This document shows, piece by piece, positions 1 through 12,355 of a stretch of 64,000 nt of DNA. Under the pieces are notes generated by a model. That model was not told where the DNA came from, ran no database searches, and saw only the letters and a list, made by a program, of their open reading frames with translations. Both the position numbers and the translations under genes were made by a program. Location: assembly GCF_012489685.1 (NCBI RefSeq), contig NC_080045.1, positions 46,024,627-46,088,626 on the forward strand, given 5' to 3'. This stretch comes from Lotus japonicus. Its lineage: Eukaryota; Streptophyta; Magnoliopsida; Fabales; Fabaceae. Within the stretch, counting starts at the first letter, position 1, and each line of letters opens with the position of its first letter.

Positions 1-657
1 GCCATGCTTGGCTAAAACCCCTTTTGTTTTGGGTTCTTTGTAAGACTTTGGATGTTTTAGCTTTCAATCCATTACTATTCATGATGTTCTGAGTAAACAC
101 TTGAATCTCACTCCTATGCTTTACCTTTCAAGCTTGAATGCATGCTAGCTTTTTACTTTTCTATAAACATAACGATAGTTTGTTATAGAATTGGGACTTG
201 TGGTGAGATTACTCCTTCTATACTTGCTGCTAGGGATAGAGGAAGGGTTGGGGTTTGTTGGCCTGATTTGTATGCTTAGTGCTCCTAGCAATTGTTTGGG
301 TTATCAAGGAATTGAACCTATCTATTGGTTAGGAAGGGTTTTCTTTACGAGGCATCGATAGATGACTATCTAAGCTAGAACATCAAGGAGAGACTCCGGA
401 TTGATTGAATAGAAAGGTTTGCTAAAACTGAATTAGTTGAACAAGAACCCAAGGCAATTTCATCTCTGTTTTTTTAAATCGCCTTATTACGTGATTACTT
501 GTCTTTTACAAACTCTAGAAACAACCAGCTTATAAAACTGAATTTTACTTGCTTTTCAACTTTGAACTTGAATCTTAAACTGAATTTGCAATCTAATTCC
601 CTGTGGTTCGATAATTTAAAACCCGGAGGTATTCGTACACTTGCGAATTGACCAACA
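1..657 (+). repeat. Ath1 5' LTR, 3' half only
   Basis: Position 1 corresponds to 8010 of the 3' LTR at a constant offset of 8009, ending in ACCAACA at 657. About 672 bp of the LTR lie upstream of the window. Confidence 0.93.
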
Positions 658-663
658 AGTTTT

Positions 664-681
664 TGGCGCCGTTGCCGGGGA
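664..681 (+). other. Ath1 primer-binding site (tRNA-Asp type)
   Basis: TGGCGCCGTTGCCGGGGA lies six bases after the LTR end. This is the standard Athila primer site, matching the 3' end of plant tRNA-Asp. It would prime minus-strand cDNA synthesis. Confidence 0.9.
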
Positions 682-793
682 ATTGTTTTGCGATTTTTGG
701 TTTAAGTTTTAAGTTTTAACTTGTCTAGAATTGGTGCTACTAATCTTTCTCTGTGAGTGTCATACGCAGGTTGCTTTCAAGAGGGGCACCACC

Positions 794-3154
794 ATGGGTG
801 GCCGCATGACAGAGGAGGAGATGCAAGCCCACACTGAGGCAAGGATCTAAGAGGGTATCACCCTCCGCTTACGTGAACAAGAAGTTGAGAATGCCAACCG
901 AACTCTTCGGGAACTAACTTCGGGGTCCATGAGCTTTGACTATCCCGGAAGTATTGTCATTCCCGAAGGAGTGGGGAACTTTGAATTAAGACCAGCATTC
1001 ATCAACATGGTGAGCCAAAGCCAATATGGTGGAGGTTCCTCGGAAGATCCTCATGCTCATATGGAGAAGTTCATCCGGAATTGCAACACTTATCGGGTGG
1101 TGAATGTTTCTTCAGAAGCAATCCGGTTGAGCCTATTTCCCTTCTCTTTGAAGGACGCAGCAGAGGATTGGCTGAACTCACAACCTCAAGGGAGTTTCAC
1201 TACTTGGGAAGACCTTGTAGAAAAATTCACAACAAGGTTCTTCCCAAGGTCCCTCTTGAGGAAATTGAAAAATGACATCATGACGTTCACACAATCCTCA
1301 GATGAAAATCTTTATGAGGCTTGGGAGCGCTTTAAGAAGCTTTTGAGGAAATGTCCTCAACACAATCTCACCCAAGCTGAATGTGTGGCGAAGTTCTATG
1401 ATGGGTTACTATACTCATCACGGTTTGGCTTGGACGCGGCTTCAAGTGGGGAGTTCGATGCTCTTCCCCCACAAGCGGGGTATGATTTGATAGAGAAAAT
1501 GGCGATGAGAGCCATGAACTCCGAGAATGAACGCCAAATCCGAAGAAGTTCTTTTGAAGTGGAAACTTATGACAAGCTCATAGCCTCCAACAAGCAAGTC
1601 TCCGAGGAAGTAGCGGAAATGCGGAAACATATTCAGGATGCCATGTCAATTGGAGCGAGAGTAACTAGTTTGGAGTGCAAATTTTGTGGTGAATCTCATG
1701 ATAGTAACCAGTGTACTGTTAATGATGATGTTGGTAAGGTCAGAACATTGACTCAAGAAGGAAGAGCTCCAACCTCAGAACAAGGGCCTCTTGTCCAGCC
1801 GCAAATTGTTGTAAAGACGGTTGGCAAGAAGAGTCTTGAGGAGCTGATTGAGAGATTCATTGATCATACATCGAGCAATTACAAGAGCCATGATATGGCT
1901 ATCAAGAGCTTGGAGAGTCAATTGGGACAGCTAGCAAAGCAAATGTCCGAGAATCACCAAGGTAAGTTTTCTTCCGAAACTTTAACTTTGACTGAGCAAG
2001 AAAATACTGCTGTGGTTTCTACTAGGAGTGGAAGAGTGTTACATGGGCCAGAGGAGAAAGTTGAGGGAGAGAAAAGTGAGGAAGCTGAGGTAGAAAGAGA
2101 TGAGGGTGTTATGGAGGAAAGAGCTAGAGAGTCTACTAGGACTAGAGTTGTTAATACCCATACTCCTGAACTCCGCAAGATTCCCTTTCCCAAGGCTTTG
2201 GTGAAGAAAAATTTGGATAAACAATTTTCTAAGTTCTTAGAGGTTTTTAAGAAGCTTCACATTAACATTCCTTTCTCCGAAGCCTTGGAGAAAATGCCAA
2301 TCTATGCTAAGTTCATGAAAGATATCCTCAGTAAGAGAAGGAAGTTGAGTGAGGTCGATGAAACTATCTTGATGACCAAAGAGTGTAGTGCCATTTTGCA
2401 AAGGAAGATGCCTAAAAAGAGGAGAGATCCCGGGAGTTTTACTATTCCGGTGGAGATAGAGGGGTTAACTGTGGTAGAAGCCTTGTGTGATTTAGGAGCG
2501 AGTATCAACTTGATGCCGCTTAGTATGTTTAAAAGGTTGAACTTAGGTGAGGTTACCCCAACTATGATTTCTTTGCAAATGGCGGATAGGTCCTTAAAAA
2601 CCCCTTACGGGATCATTGAAGACGTTGTGGTTAAGGTGGATAAGTTTGTTTTCCCAGTGGATTTTGTCATTTTAGACATGGAAGAGGACTCTAAAGTTCC
2701 TCTCATATTGGGGAGACCATTCTTAGCCACTGGTGAGGCTGAGATTAAAGTGGCTAAGGGAACTCTAACTTTGAAAGTAGGTGAAGATGAGGTCCTCTTC
2801 AATATTTTCGACTCTTTGAAACACCGAGCGGATGAGGAAGTTTTCCGATGTGAAGTAGTGGATGAGCTCGTGTGTGAAGAGTTTGTTAGGATATCTATTA
2901 AGGACCCCTTGGAAACAACAATCATGGAGGGGTTAGAGATAGAGGACCAAAATCTTGAGAGAGAACTTGATTCTTTGTACCATGAGGTTAATGCTACTCT
3001 ATCTCAATTAGAATCTGTCTCATCTCTTGCCACTAAAAGCATTTGGAAAGAAGAGTTAACTAGGGATGAGGAGATTCCAATTGAGGGGAAGAGTGAGCTC
3101 AAGCCACTTCCTTCCTCTCTCAAGTATGCTTATCTTGAGGAAGGTGAGAATTAA
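794..3154 (+). pseudogene. gag: Ath1 gag-protease polyprotein, interrupted
   Basis: Structural capsid precursor plus aspartic protease. The likely start is the ATG at 794 (MGGRMTEEEM), because the frame from there is contiguous with the long ORF that opens at 929; an in-frame TAA at 848-850 cuts it after 18 codons. The retrotransposon gag domain follows. A zinc-knuckle-like motif CKFCGESHDSNQC lies near codon 295, one residue shorter than the usual spacing between the second Cys and the His. The protease motif CDLGASINLMP is near codon 565; Asp-Leu-Gly replaces the commoner Asp-Ser/Thr-Gly, as in many Athila proteases. The frame ends at TAA 3152-3154, and the pol ORF continues in the same frame ten bases later, so a single stop separates protease from RT. 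I read both stops as decay, with read-through of the second as a weak alternative. Confidence 0.85.
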
Positions 3155-3163
3155 CCTGTTATT

Positions 3164-5958
3164 TTGAATAGTGCTCTCACTTCCTTGGAAGAGGAGAAAC
3201 TCCTCAGAGTTTTGAGGGATCACAAGTCAGCTTTGGGTTGGACTATTGATGATATCAAAGGCATTAGCCCTGCGATATGCATGCATAAAATTTTGTTGGA
3301 AGAAAATTACAAACCTATAGTCCAACCTCAAAGAAGACTTAACCCTTCCATGAAGGATGTGGTGAGGAAAGAGATAATCAAATTGCTTGATGCAGGTGTG
3401 ATTTATCCAATTTCGGATAGTGTATGGGTAAGTCCCGTTCAAGTGGTTCCCAAAAAAGGAGGCATCACTGTGGTTGCCAATGAGAACAATGAGTTGATTC
3501 CCACTCGTCAAGTGACGAAGTGGAGGGTTTGTATTGACTATCGAAGGCTGAATTCGGTAACTAGAAAGGATCACTTTCCTTTGCCCTTCATAGATCAAAT
3601 GCTGGATAAGTTGGCTGGGCATCAATACTACTGTTTTCTTGATGGTTATTCCGGGTACAACCAAATTTGTGTTGCACCGGAAGACCAAGAGAAGACGACA
3701 TTCACTTGCCCTTACGGCGTGTTTGCTTATAAGAGAATGCCATTTGGGCTTTGCAATGCCCCAGCTACTTTCCAAAGGTGTATGTTTGCTATTTTCTCTG
3801 ACTTGATAGAGACTTGCATCGAAATTTTTATGGACGACTTCTCTGTTTTTGGTCCAAATTTTGATGCTTGTCTAGGGAATTTAGCCTTGGTTCTAAAAAG
3901 ATGTCAAGAGACCAACTTGGTCTTGAATTGGGAGAAATGCCATTTCATGGTTAGGGATGGCATAGTTCTTGGACACAAGGTGTCCGAAAAGGGGATTGAG
4001 GTTGATAGAGCTAAGATTGAAGTCATTGAAAAGCTCCCTCCCCCAACTAACATCAAGGGTATTAGAAGTTTCCTAGGGCATGCTGGATTTTATAGGCGGT
4101 TTATTAAAGATTTTTCCAAATTAGCTAAGCCTATGACCAACTTGCTTGAGAAGGAAGCACCTTTTGCTTTTGATGAGAATTGTTTGAAAGCTTTTGAGTT
4201 GATTAAAGAGAGTTTGGTGACAGCCTCGGTAATTGTTGCTCCGGATTGGTCTCTACCATTTGAAATCATGTGTGATGCTAGTGATCTAGCTTTAGGGGCT
4301 GTCTTGTGTCAAAAGAAAGAAAGAGTGTTGTATGTGATATACTATGCAAGTAGAGTGTTAAATGAGGCCCAAAGGAACTACACTACAACTGAAAAAGAGT
4401 TGTTGGGTGTAGTCTTTGCTTGTGAAAAGTTTAGGCCTTACATCTTGGGTTTTAAAGTAATTGTTCATACTGACCATGCTGCTTTGAGGCATTTGTTTGC
4501 TAAACAGGACTCTAAGCCAAGGTTGATTCGATGGGTCTTACTCCTTCAAGAGTTTGACCTTGAGATCATTGACCGGAGAGGCAAGGACAATGGCGTGGCA
4601 GACCATTTGTCAAGATTGGAAGGTGGGGCGTGCAGCCCAATACCTATTCAAGAGGAGTTCTCGGATGAGAAACTCCTAGCTGTTTCCACCGAGGAACCCC
4701 TACCCTGGTATGTACACTTTGCTAATTTCCGTGTTGCTGGACTTATTCCCCATGACTTGACATGGCATCAAAAGAAAAAATTTCTGCATGATGCAAAATC
4801 TTACCTCTGGGATGACCCTTTCCTTTTCAAAATTTGTTCTGATGGAGTCATTAGAAGGTGTATCCCAGAAGTTGATTTTGAGAAAATTCTTTGGCATTGC
4901 CATGGATCAAGTTATGGTGGACATTTTAGTGGGGAGAGGACCGCTGCTAAGGTTCTCCAAAGTGGTTTTTATTGGCCTACACTGCATAGGGATAATAGAG
5001 CTTTTGTTGAGCGTTGTGATAGATGTCACGAACTGGTAACATCTCAAGGAGAAATGAGATGCCCCTCAAGAATATTTTGGAAATTGAGTTGTTTGATGTT
5101 TGGGGCATCGATTTCATGGGACCTTTCCCACCTTCTTTTGGTTGCCAGTATATTCTAGTGGCTGTGGATTATGTTTCCAAGTGGGTTGAAGCCGCTGCAC
5201 TCTCAACAAATGACTCTAAGGTGGTGGTTGCTTTTCTAAAAAAGAATATCTTTACTAGGTTTGGTGTTCCTAGGGCAATTATAAGTGATGGGGGTACCCA
5301 CTTTTGCAACAGAGTTTTCGAGTCTCTCTTGGAAAAATATGGTGTTAAGCACAAAGTGTCTACCCCCTATCACCCCCAAACTAGTGGGCAAGTTGAGATT
5401 TCTAATCGGGAGTTAAAACGTATTCTTGAAAAGGTGGTAGATTCTTCTAGAAAGGATTGGTCAAGGAAACTTGACGATGCTTTATGGGCCTACCGAACCG
5501 CTTTTAAAACTCCGATTGGTACCTCTCCTTTCCATTTAGTTTTTGGGAAAGCGTGTCACTTACCTGTGGAGTTAGAACACAAGGCCTATTGGGCCATAAG
5601 GAAATTGAATTTTGATTGGAAAGTTGCTAGCGAGAAGAGACTCTTGCAATTGAATGAGCTTGATGAGTTCCGACTCCGAGCTTATGAGAGTGCTAGCATC
5701 TATAAGGAAAAGACAAAGAAGTGGCATGATAGGAAAATTTTGAATAGGGAATTTGTCTCAGGGCAATTGGTGCTGCTCTTCAATTCTAGATTGAGACTCT
5801 TCCCTGGGAAACTTAAGTCTAGATGGTCTGGACCCTTTGTGGTCAGGAGGGTGTTTCCTCATGGTGCTGTTGAGGTTGAAAACCCAGAGACTAAGAATAC
5901 TTTCACTGTGAATGGACAGAGGTTGAAAGTGTACCAAGGTGGTGAGGTGCTGAAGTAG
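3164..5958 (+). pseudogene. pol: Ath1 pol: reverse transcriptase, RNase H, integrase, frameshifted
   Basis: RT comes first, with the first catalytic Asp in [11 protein letters not shown] (near codon 159) and the active site FMDDFSVFG (near codon 222). RNase H follows ([11 protein letters not shown], near codon 369). The integrase zinc domain ([16 protein letters not shown] ... CDRCH) is near codons 577-620. The frame is lost near 5027-5029: a one-base deletion moves the integrase core into another frame, where it stays open to 5958. Core residues are visible: Asp in [10 protein letters not shown], Asp in ISDGGTHF, Glu in [10 protein letters not shown]. The C-terminal integrase region follows and ends at the TAG after GGEVLK. 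It is in the same frame as gag-protease across the stop at 3152. Inactive as it stands. Confidence 0.88.
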
Positions 5959-7337
5959 GAAACCATGTTTTTTAAACCTCCTTGACAAGGGGGATAGTCT
6001 ACCTAAGACTATAACAATGGGTTGCTTGGGAGACAACCCAAGTTTTGTTATTTTGCTTGTTTGTTTGTCGCATTTTGCAGGGAATGAGAGCCTAAATTCT
6101 GGAGTAGGAGGTGACTCTAAGGCCTCCATGGTAATTGGTAAAGAAGGTCAACTCTTCCCCTTAGTTAGCTCATGCATCTTTGCATATCTTCCTTTTGTAG
6201 CTTTAATTTTTCTTTTTATCATGCATTGTTGTTTAAGTTTTTGTTTTTGGGGTCTTTTACTTCCCTATACTCACATGCTTTAGCTATAGTTTTGCTGCCC
6301 TACTTGTGCTGGTTTGAAAATGTTTTTTGTGAATACTTGTGTTTGTTTTTGGGGATGAGTGATTGCATGTTTGGGGAAGAGAAGAGGAGACTTCGGTCTT
6401 CCGAGTGTTTCTTGAGAAAAGAGTCGAGGTGAGTCCATTAAGGGTCTATCTTTGACCCTTCACCATAAAATGTCCCTGGAGGATCCTGTCTTACTTGCAA
6501 TTCTTGGTTCTGCGTTGATTTCGCTCATAGCATGCTTAGTGATTCTTGCTTTATTCTTGAGACTTGTAGGATTTCTTGAGATTCTGAATTCGTTGTTTGA
6601 ACATTGTCCTTAGTTGTCCCATTTGAGCCTTATTGGAGAATTTGTTGTAGCCAAATTTTTGGGACGGATGTTTGGTTGGAATATTGGGGGAGTGATGGTC
6701 TTTGTCGTGTTGTATGGAGCTGGAAAAATGAGAAATAGTCTCTTGCCCCAATAAGAAAAAAAAACAGAAAAAAAGAAGAAAGGAAAAAAGAACTCCTAAG
6801 CAGAAGTTGGAGTTGGAAAAAAGAAGAAAAGAAAAGTTTGAATAAGGGGGTGCAAGAGGCTTGTGAAAAATGTTTGTTGTGAAAGCTCCGGGGTTAATAG
6901 AAGAGGACCACACTCAGTGTGCTTGAAGGCTTAGTTTTCCCTTAGGGACCAACCACCATCATGTTTCACCTAGCCAATGTTTCAACCCTTTTGGAAGTCT
7001 CTTTGAATATTTGCATGTTTGATCTTTGTTGCCATTGAGTGAATGACATTCAGGACCTATGAACTTGCTTGTGTGCTCAGTGCACTAAATTAACATCTCA
7101 TCCTAGGATTCTTAGTTCTATATGTTTCTCATGAATGGACTCTACACTCTTCTCTTTTCAAAAGATGCATGAAATAGGTTGTTAGGTCTTTCTCTTGGAA
7201 CTAGCTGTGATTACTTTGTCCCCCTGTTTTTGTGAGGTATTCCTTGTGAGAGCACTTGTTTGGGAGCATTTCTTGCGCTTGAGGGCAAGCGAGTGTTATT
7301 TACGCTCGAGGACGAGCTGTCGTTGAGTATAGTGGTG
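5959..7337 (+). other. Ath1 non-coding region between pol and 3' LTR
   Basis: This 1.4-kb stretch has no convincing ORF. It is where some Athila elements carry an env-like gene; none is visible here. It holds the line GGGAGACAACCCA near 6030, also found in Ath2, and an A-rich tract near 6750-6850. It also has two related stem-forming motifs near 7275-7320 (GCTTGAGGGCAAGC and GCTCGAGGACGAGC). No long purine run directly precedes the 3' LTR, so the polypurine tract is not obvious. Confidence 0.6.
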
Positions 7338-8666
7338 TGATGACCCTATTTTAGTAGTGTTTTTAGGGTCATTTCTTTGTGTGTTTTGAGTCTTTTTGTT
7401 GAGTCTCATGTAGTGTTTCATGCATTCTCATGCATTTTTATATTTTCTTTAGTCTTTATTTGGCTTTGGTAATTTAGTAGTTTTATAGGGAGTTTTCTTG
7501 CATTTTGAGTAAAGTTTAGGACTTGCATGGTTTTATTGTGTTAATTGAAGGATCTCATGTGCTAATAAGCTCTTTGAGCTTCTAGAATTTTCCTTGGCTT
7601 GTTGGTTAAGTTTCAGATCAGGAACTGAAGAAGGAAGAAGGCCAATAAGCATGGAATTGATGGAAAACTTAAAGAAGATTGAAAAGAGGAGTTTCAGAAG
7701 CCAAAAAGCCCTTTTCAAGCGAGCTCAAGCGCCTAGGCGTTGGGGGATGGGCGCCTAGGCGCCAATTGGTCCAGAGAGCATGTTTTTTAAGTGCAATTGG
7801 CGCTCAGGCGCTCTGAATTGGCGCCTGAGCGCCCAGACTCGACCTGTTAGCCTTTAAATAGGCTTTTTGCCATTTCTTTTGTACCTTTTGTCATTTTTAT
7901 CAATTTTTTACATAAGTTAGAAGAGAGAGCTTGAGTTCTAAAGCTTGGGGAGCTTTCCCTAGGTCTTATGTTCCAGGTTTTATCTTTATTTTCTAGCATG
8001 GATTTCATAGCCATGCTTGGCTAAAACCCCTTTTGTTTTGGGTTCTTTGTAAGACTTTGGATGTTTTAGCTTTCAATCCATTTCTATTCATGATGTTCTG
8101 AGTAAACCCTTGAATCTCACTCCTATGCTTTACCTTTCAAGCTTGAATGCATGCTAGCTTTTTACTTTTCTATAAACATAACGATAGTTTGTTATAGAAT
8201 TGGGACTTGTGGTGAGATTACTCCTTCTATACTTGCTGCTAGGGATAGAGGAAGGGTTGGGGTTTGTTGGCCTGATTTGTATGCTTAGTGCTCCTAGCAA
8301 TTTTTTGGGTTATCAAGGAATTGAACCTATCTATTGGTTAGGAAGGGTTTTCTTTACGAGGCATCGATAGATGACTATCTAGGCTAGAACATCAAGGAGA
8401 GACTCCGGATTGATTGAATAGAAAGGTTTGCTAAAACTGAATTAGTTGAACAAGAACCCAAGGCAATTTCATCTCTGTTTTTTTAAATCGCCTTATAATG
8501 TGATTACTTGTCTTTTACAAACTCTAGAAACAACCAGCTTATAAAACTGAATTTTACTTGCTTTTCAACTTTGAACTTGAATCTTAAACTGAATTTGCAA
8601 TCTAATTCCCTGTGGTTCGACAATTTAAAACCCGGAGGTATTTGTACACTTGCGAATTGACCAACA
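7338..8666 (+). repeat. Ath1 3' LTR (1329 bp)
   Basis: Starts TGATGACCC and ends ACCAACA. Near 7725-7840 it has a cluster of GC-rich palindromes built on GGCGCCTAGGCGCC and GGCGCT/CAGGCGC. A TATA-like TTTAAATAG at 7853-7861 follows, a plausible promoter position. The right half matches the 5' LTR fragment. Confidence 0.9.
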
Positions 8667-9093
8667 CTTCCCGTAGAAATAGACAACAGTTCTTGGCGAA
8701 CAGCGCCACGGTTCGACGGCGAGAACTCCTCGAACATGGCGGTAGAGCTAGATTTGTTATCAGAAACACATGACGAGGCTCGCATCAGAGAGGCTGCGAT
8801 GAAGCAGCGGGCTGCGGCGAAGTACGATACGAAAGTGCGCCCGAGGGCGATGCAGAAGGGAGACCTGGTGCTTAAGAAGCGAACCGGGATCACCGGGAAC
8901 AAGATGAGTCCAATCTGGGAAGACCCCTACAAAATTCTGAAGGCTTTGGGAAAGGGGGCTTAATTATCACCTAGAGAGCTTAGATGGAAGGCGAGTACCA
9001 AGTTCCTGGAACGCGGCGAGCCTGAAATACTATTACAGCCGAAGGATCGACAGGGAGCTGGCTTCAGCGCGAGGACGCGTCTCACAGAGATAG
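8667..9093 (+). pseudogene. pol: Tat1 integrase C-terminal fragment
   Basis: Open from the first base after Ath1, starting within the Tat integrase motif LPVEIDNSSW. It continues through ELDLLSETHDEARIREAA, KYDTKVRPRAMQKGDLVLKK and SPIWEDPYKILKALGKGA, the typical end of a Ty3/gypsy integrase. A four-base insertion (TAAT) near 8960 creates a stop after GKGA. Beyond it the other frame gives the expected tail (HLESLDGRRVPSSWNAASLK) to a TAG at 9091. This is a remnant truncated by Ath1 and cannot be functional. Confidence 0.82.
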
Positions 9094-9819
9094 AGGGATC
9101 AAAAATGAAGAAACATATTCTTGTTCTCCATTTCGGGAGTTTGTTGGCCAAAGTGCCTAAATAGTAAAAATAAAGACACGTTCTTGTTCTCCATCTCAGG
9201 AGTTTGTTGATTATCACAACTGATTGAAAATACAAAAATTGTATCCAGCAATTTCAATCACACTGAATTGCGGCGAGAGCTAGGTGGGAAAAATTCCCTG
9301 AAGGTGGCGAACCCAACACGACCTGGAAGTCTGGGGATCGCTCCGGAAAAACCGACGCAGCTCGCCGTCACTTGTCGGCGATGTGTGCGGATAAGCTTCT
9401 TATCCCAAAAATCCCCCCGAAATATGGGCGAGCGAACATAACTAGGCATAAGTAAGGGTAAACCTATATGGCCATTGGGTCCCTAGCAACAATAAGTCCT
9501 CGCCAGGGCAAAACCGGCGAGGCCACACCTGCTCTTACGGGAAATATTGGTGTGACGAAAGCCTCAGTTCAAAAATTGAGCAGAAGTCCTAGTTAAACAA
9601 GGCAGACCATCAATGTCGTCAGACGTAATTCAGGAACAAGGGAACTATGAGGGGCGTTGAGAGAAAAGAAAAACTCCGGAAAAGCGCTAAAACAAACACA
9701 AAACATAAAGAAATAAAGCTGAATCGATCAAACTTGAAAGTAAAATACAAACAAAGAGTTTAAACGAAATTAAGAAGTGCTAAGCGTTACAATCACTTCA
9801 AACAAGTTAACATTATCTC
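9094..9819 (+). other. Tat1 spacer between pol and antisense ORF
   Basis: No ORF is supported. It contains a 29-bp imperfect direct duplication (TTCTTGTTCTCCAT...GTTTGTTG) at 9118-9146 and 9181-9209. A segment near 9490-9600 is also found at 63870-63960, which identifies the right end of the window as another Tat copy. Confidence 0.6.
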
Positions 9820-11064
9820 TTATTCCACATCGTCTCCAAGGTCAACGTAAGCAACTTCCGGCGGATCTTCCTGACCCACCAGTCCGGCAGGGGTAACCCG
9901 TTTGAAAACTCCTAGGGGTTCAAGGTTGACATTTGGATGGAGGTGCTTGACCTGGGCTTTACAAATTATAAAGCCGCGGATACGCTCGTTGGCCTTCGCG
10001 AAAGCAGCTTCTCTCCTTATCTGCTCTTCCAGGGTGATGGCCTGGGCATCCTTCTCGGCCAAGAGTTTGCATTTCGATTCCAAATCTGATCGGGCCTCAG
10101 CAAGTAACTCACCTTTGGCCGCCAGCCCTTCGCGCAGATCAGCAACCTCCTTATCTTTAGCAGCAAGTTTCCCTCCTGAGAAGCAATAATGGTCTCCTTG
10201 GCGCTAAGGTCCTTACGGAGTCCCTCAACCTGGTTCTCAAGTTCCCTCTCCTTCTCGTCCGCCGCTACCTGTGCAAGCTTCGCTTCCGCGAGTTTTTCTG
10301 CATCTTCTTTGTCTTATCCACCTCAGTGGCTAACCTGGTAGATAGCTTGGAGCAGGTCTCGTTGGCTTGAAGGTTGATGGAATGCAGCTTTTCCACCTCT
10401 TGGCGGAGCCCTGCAATCCCGGTGAGGGGCCGAGCCTGCCAAGCCACCTGGGCGAACAGACAGCCGACGCGAAGAAGACTTGACACAGCTTCTTGGGCAA
10501 CCTCCTGCGGGTTTTGGCTGGGTACTTCCCTCAATTTCTCAAGGTAAGGGTGAGAAAGTAAGAAGGAGAAAGGATCGGCGGAAGAGCTGCTGGAGGGGTC
10601 CTTTGGGTAGTTCGAGGGAAGTTCCTCTTCCTTGCCGCCAACCCTAGGAGAGTAAGGGGGTGGTGAATCGTGAGTAGTCTGGATGGGCGGAGGAGACGGC
10701 GGACGGAGGCTGCTGGCCCACCATCGAGGTCAAGGGGCAAGAGATATCCACAACAGGGGGAGTGTTCGCCTCGCCATGAAGATCGGGCACCAAGGAGTAA
10801 CGTGTGCTATCCGAGACAGCCGGAGCGGACGCGATGGATCCCTCGCCCGCAACAGTCAGAGGTGCGACTTGGGAGCCTGTCTCACCCAGCTTCTTTTTCT
10901 TGGGAGAGCCCTCGCCCATCGGCGAGCTTCGCCTTTTCTGTCCAATTTGGGCCGGAGAAGGTGCCTTAACGTTCCCGGAGAGGAAGGCCTCCAGCAGTTC
11001 GGAAGTAGAAAACTTCATGTTCTCTGAAAAGCAAAGGAAAGAGTCATCAGAAGCAAAGAGATTA
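9820..11064 (-). pseudogene. Tat1 antisense ORF, C-terminal part
   Basis: On the strand opposite to Tat1 pol, three open stretches lie in three different frames: 11018-10644, 10534-10265 and 10083-9820. They show a basic, nuclear-signal-like segment (GEGSPKKKKLGETGS), then heptad-rich helices (VEKLHSINLQANETCSKLST; LLAEKDAQAITLEEQIRREA), and an acidic end (VAYVDLGDDVE). This looks like the C-terminal half of the 'putative gypsy type transposon' protein found antisense in plant Tat elements. At least two frameshifts separate the pieces unless introns are involved; a TTGCTTTTCAG just upstream of the ATG at 11018 resembles a splice acceptor. SIRE-A separates it from its N-terminal half. Confidence 0.6.
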
Positions 11065-11069
11065 AGAGG

Positions 11070-12283
11070 TGTAAGATCAAGTTTTGATCTAGTAGTACAA
11101 CTCTATGTTTTGATGATTACAAGTTAACCTTTTGATATGAACAATTGTGGTACTCTAACGTGTTTTTCTGAGTGTGCTATTTACAGGCTCTGACCTATAC
11201 TCAATCTCACACAAATCAGAAGCACTGTGCTTAAAGAGTGACCCAAGCAACGCTTTCGCATTCACCATGTTCAGTATGAACAGTGGAAAAGCTTCAGAAG
11301 TTCTGAAGTTATACAAACTCTGATGTGGACTCAGTCACTAGAAGCTCTGAAGATCCAGAAAGTCTGATAACCAAGAAACACTGAAGGCTCAGATGTTCTG
11401 ATGGTGTAGAAGACTCTGAAGATACCGAAGCTGAATAGTGGAAACTCTGAAGTCCAGAAGCAAGAAACTCTGAAGGCCATGTTCTTCCCTCTGAGTTCAG
11501 AATCAGAAGATACAATGGTCAGAGGATCTGTGCTTTCCCTCTGACTCTGATCAACCGGCTTCACAAGTTCCAATATGAAGCATTCCCCTGATCAGAAGTC
11601 TCTTAGGTTTAAAGGTCGCGTCGCTATCCAAGTACAAAAGCAACTGTACCTTCCTGACGACCTACCTAACGTTCTCAGCCACAGCAGAAGCTGGATTTTC
11701 CAGAACTGCCCTCCAACGGTAGCATTTCCCATGCATCGCTCAACCCTAATCCTTGGAGTATATAAAGAGGCTGAAGGCTGAAAGAAACGGCTAGAAGAAG
11801 AAGCATTCACATACGCGCAAGACATATTCAAAATCTTCTAAGTTTTCTTTCATCTGAAATTCATTGAGTTTACTATTAGCTTTTTAGAAGCAAATCTCTT
11901 GTAAACAATTCTTTGATAAACAGTTTGTTTAGTTCCTTTAGGAGATCAAGGTTGATCGGATCCTAGAGAAGACTAAGAGAGTGAATCTTAGTGTGAGCTA
12001 AGTCAGTGTAATTGTTAGTCACTTGTAGGTTTCAAGTGCAGTTGTAACTCTTACCTGATTAGTGGATTGCCTTCATTCTAAGAAGGAAGAAATCACCTTA
12101 ACGGGTGGACTGGAGTAGCTTGAGTGATTTATCAAGTGAACCAGGATAAAATCCTTGTGTGCTTTTCTATCTCTTATCTTTAGCACTTAAGTTCTCGAAA
12201 GATTTCTCAAAATCTTTAAGGTGGAAGTTTTATACTGAAAACGTTATTCAAACCCCCCCTTTCTACCGTTTTTCATACCTTCA
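11070..12283 (+). repeat. SIRE-A 5' LTR
   Basis: Bounded by TSD AGAGG on the left and primer site on the right. It is rich in interspersed CTCTGAAG and CAGAAG motifs (11290-11480). A TATA-like GGAGTATATAAAG lies near 11755-11767, the probable promoter. Confidence 0.93.
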
Positions 12284-12285
12284 AT

Positions 12286-12297
12286 TGGTATCAGAGC
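12286..12297 (+). other. SIRE-A primer-binding site (tRNA-iMet)
   Basis: TGGTATCAGAGC, two bases after the LTR, matches the 3' end of plant initiator tRNA-Met, the standard Ty1/copia primer. Confidence 0.93.
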
Positions 12298-12355
12298 GCA
12301 AGTTCTGATTACCACACCTAACAGTGTTCAGTGATCCGGGCCGGTGTGAAAAACA

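Larger units (their letters stand above)
1..8666 (+). mobile_element. Ath1: Athila-type Ty3/gypsy LTR retrotransposon, 5' end outside window
   Basis: Order seen: partial 5' LTR, tRNA-Asp-type primer site, gag-protease, RT/RNase H/integrase, a 1.4-kb non-coding 3' region, 3' LTR. The gag N-terminal motif (FELRPAFINMVSQSQYGG) and the primer site are typical of the Athila lineage. The 3' LTR ends at 8666 directly against Tat-type integrase coding sequence, so Ath1 sits inside Tat1; the target duplication (candidate CTTCC at 8667) cannot be confirmed because the left end is outside. The two LTR copies align without gaps over 657 bp with about eight mismatches by eye (about 1.2 percent). The coding part has at least two in-frame stops and one frameshift, so it is not autonomous. 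Confidence 0.9.

Noticed and set aside
664..681. tRNA-like matches at the primer sites
   Set aside because: These are short tRNA 3'-end complements used as primer sites. No cloverleaf-length tRNA gene was seen in the window.
6551..6913. Possible env-like gene in the post-pol region of Ath1
   Set aside because: The only longer frames are minus-strand or broken, the region is A-rich and low in complexity, and the related Ath2 region has no matching frame.
11285..11310. Heat-shock-element-like string of alternating TTC and GAA in the SIRE LTRs
   Set aside because: The spacing between units is one base (TTC-A-GAA-G-TTC-T-GAA), not the two bases of a canonical heat-shock element, and the motif is part of a general CTCTGAAG/CAGAAG repetition.
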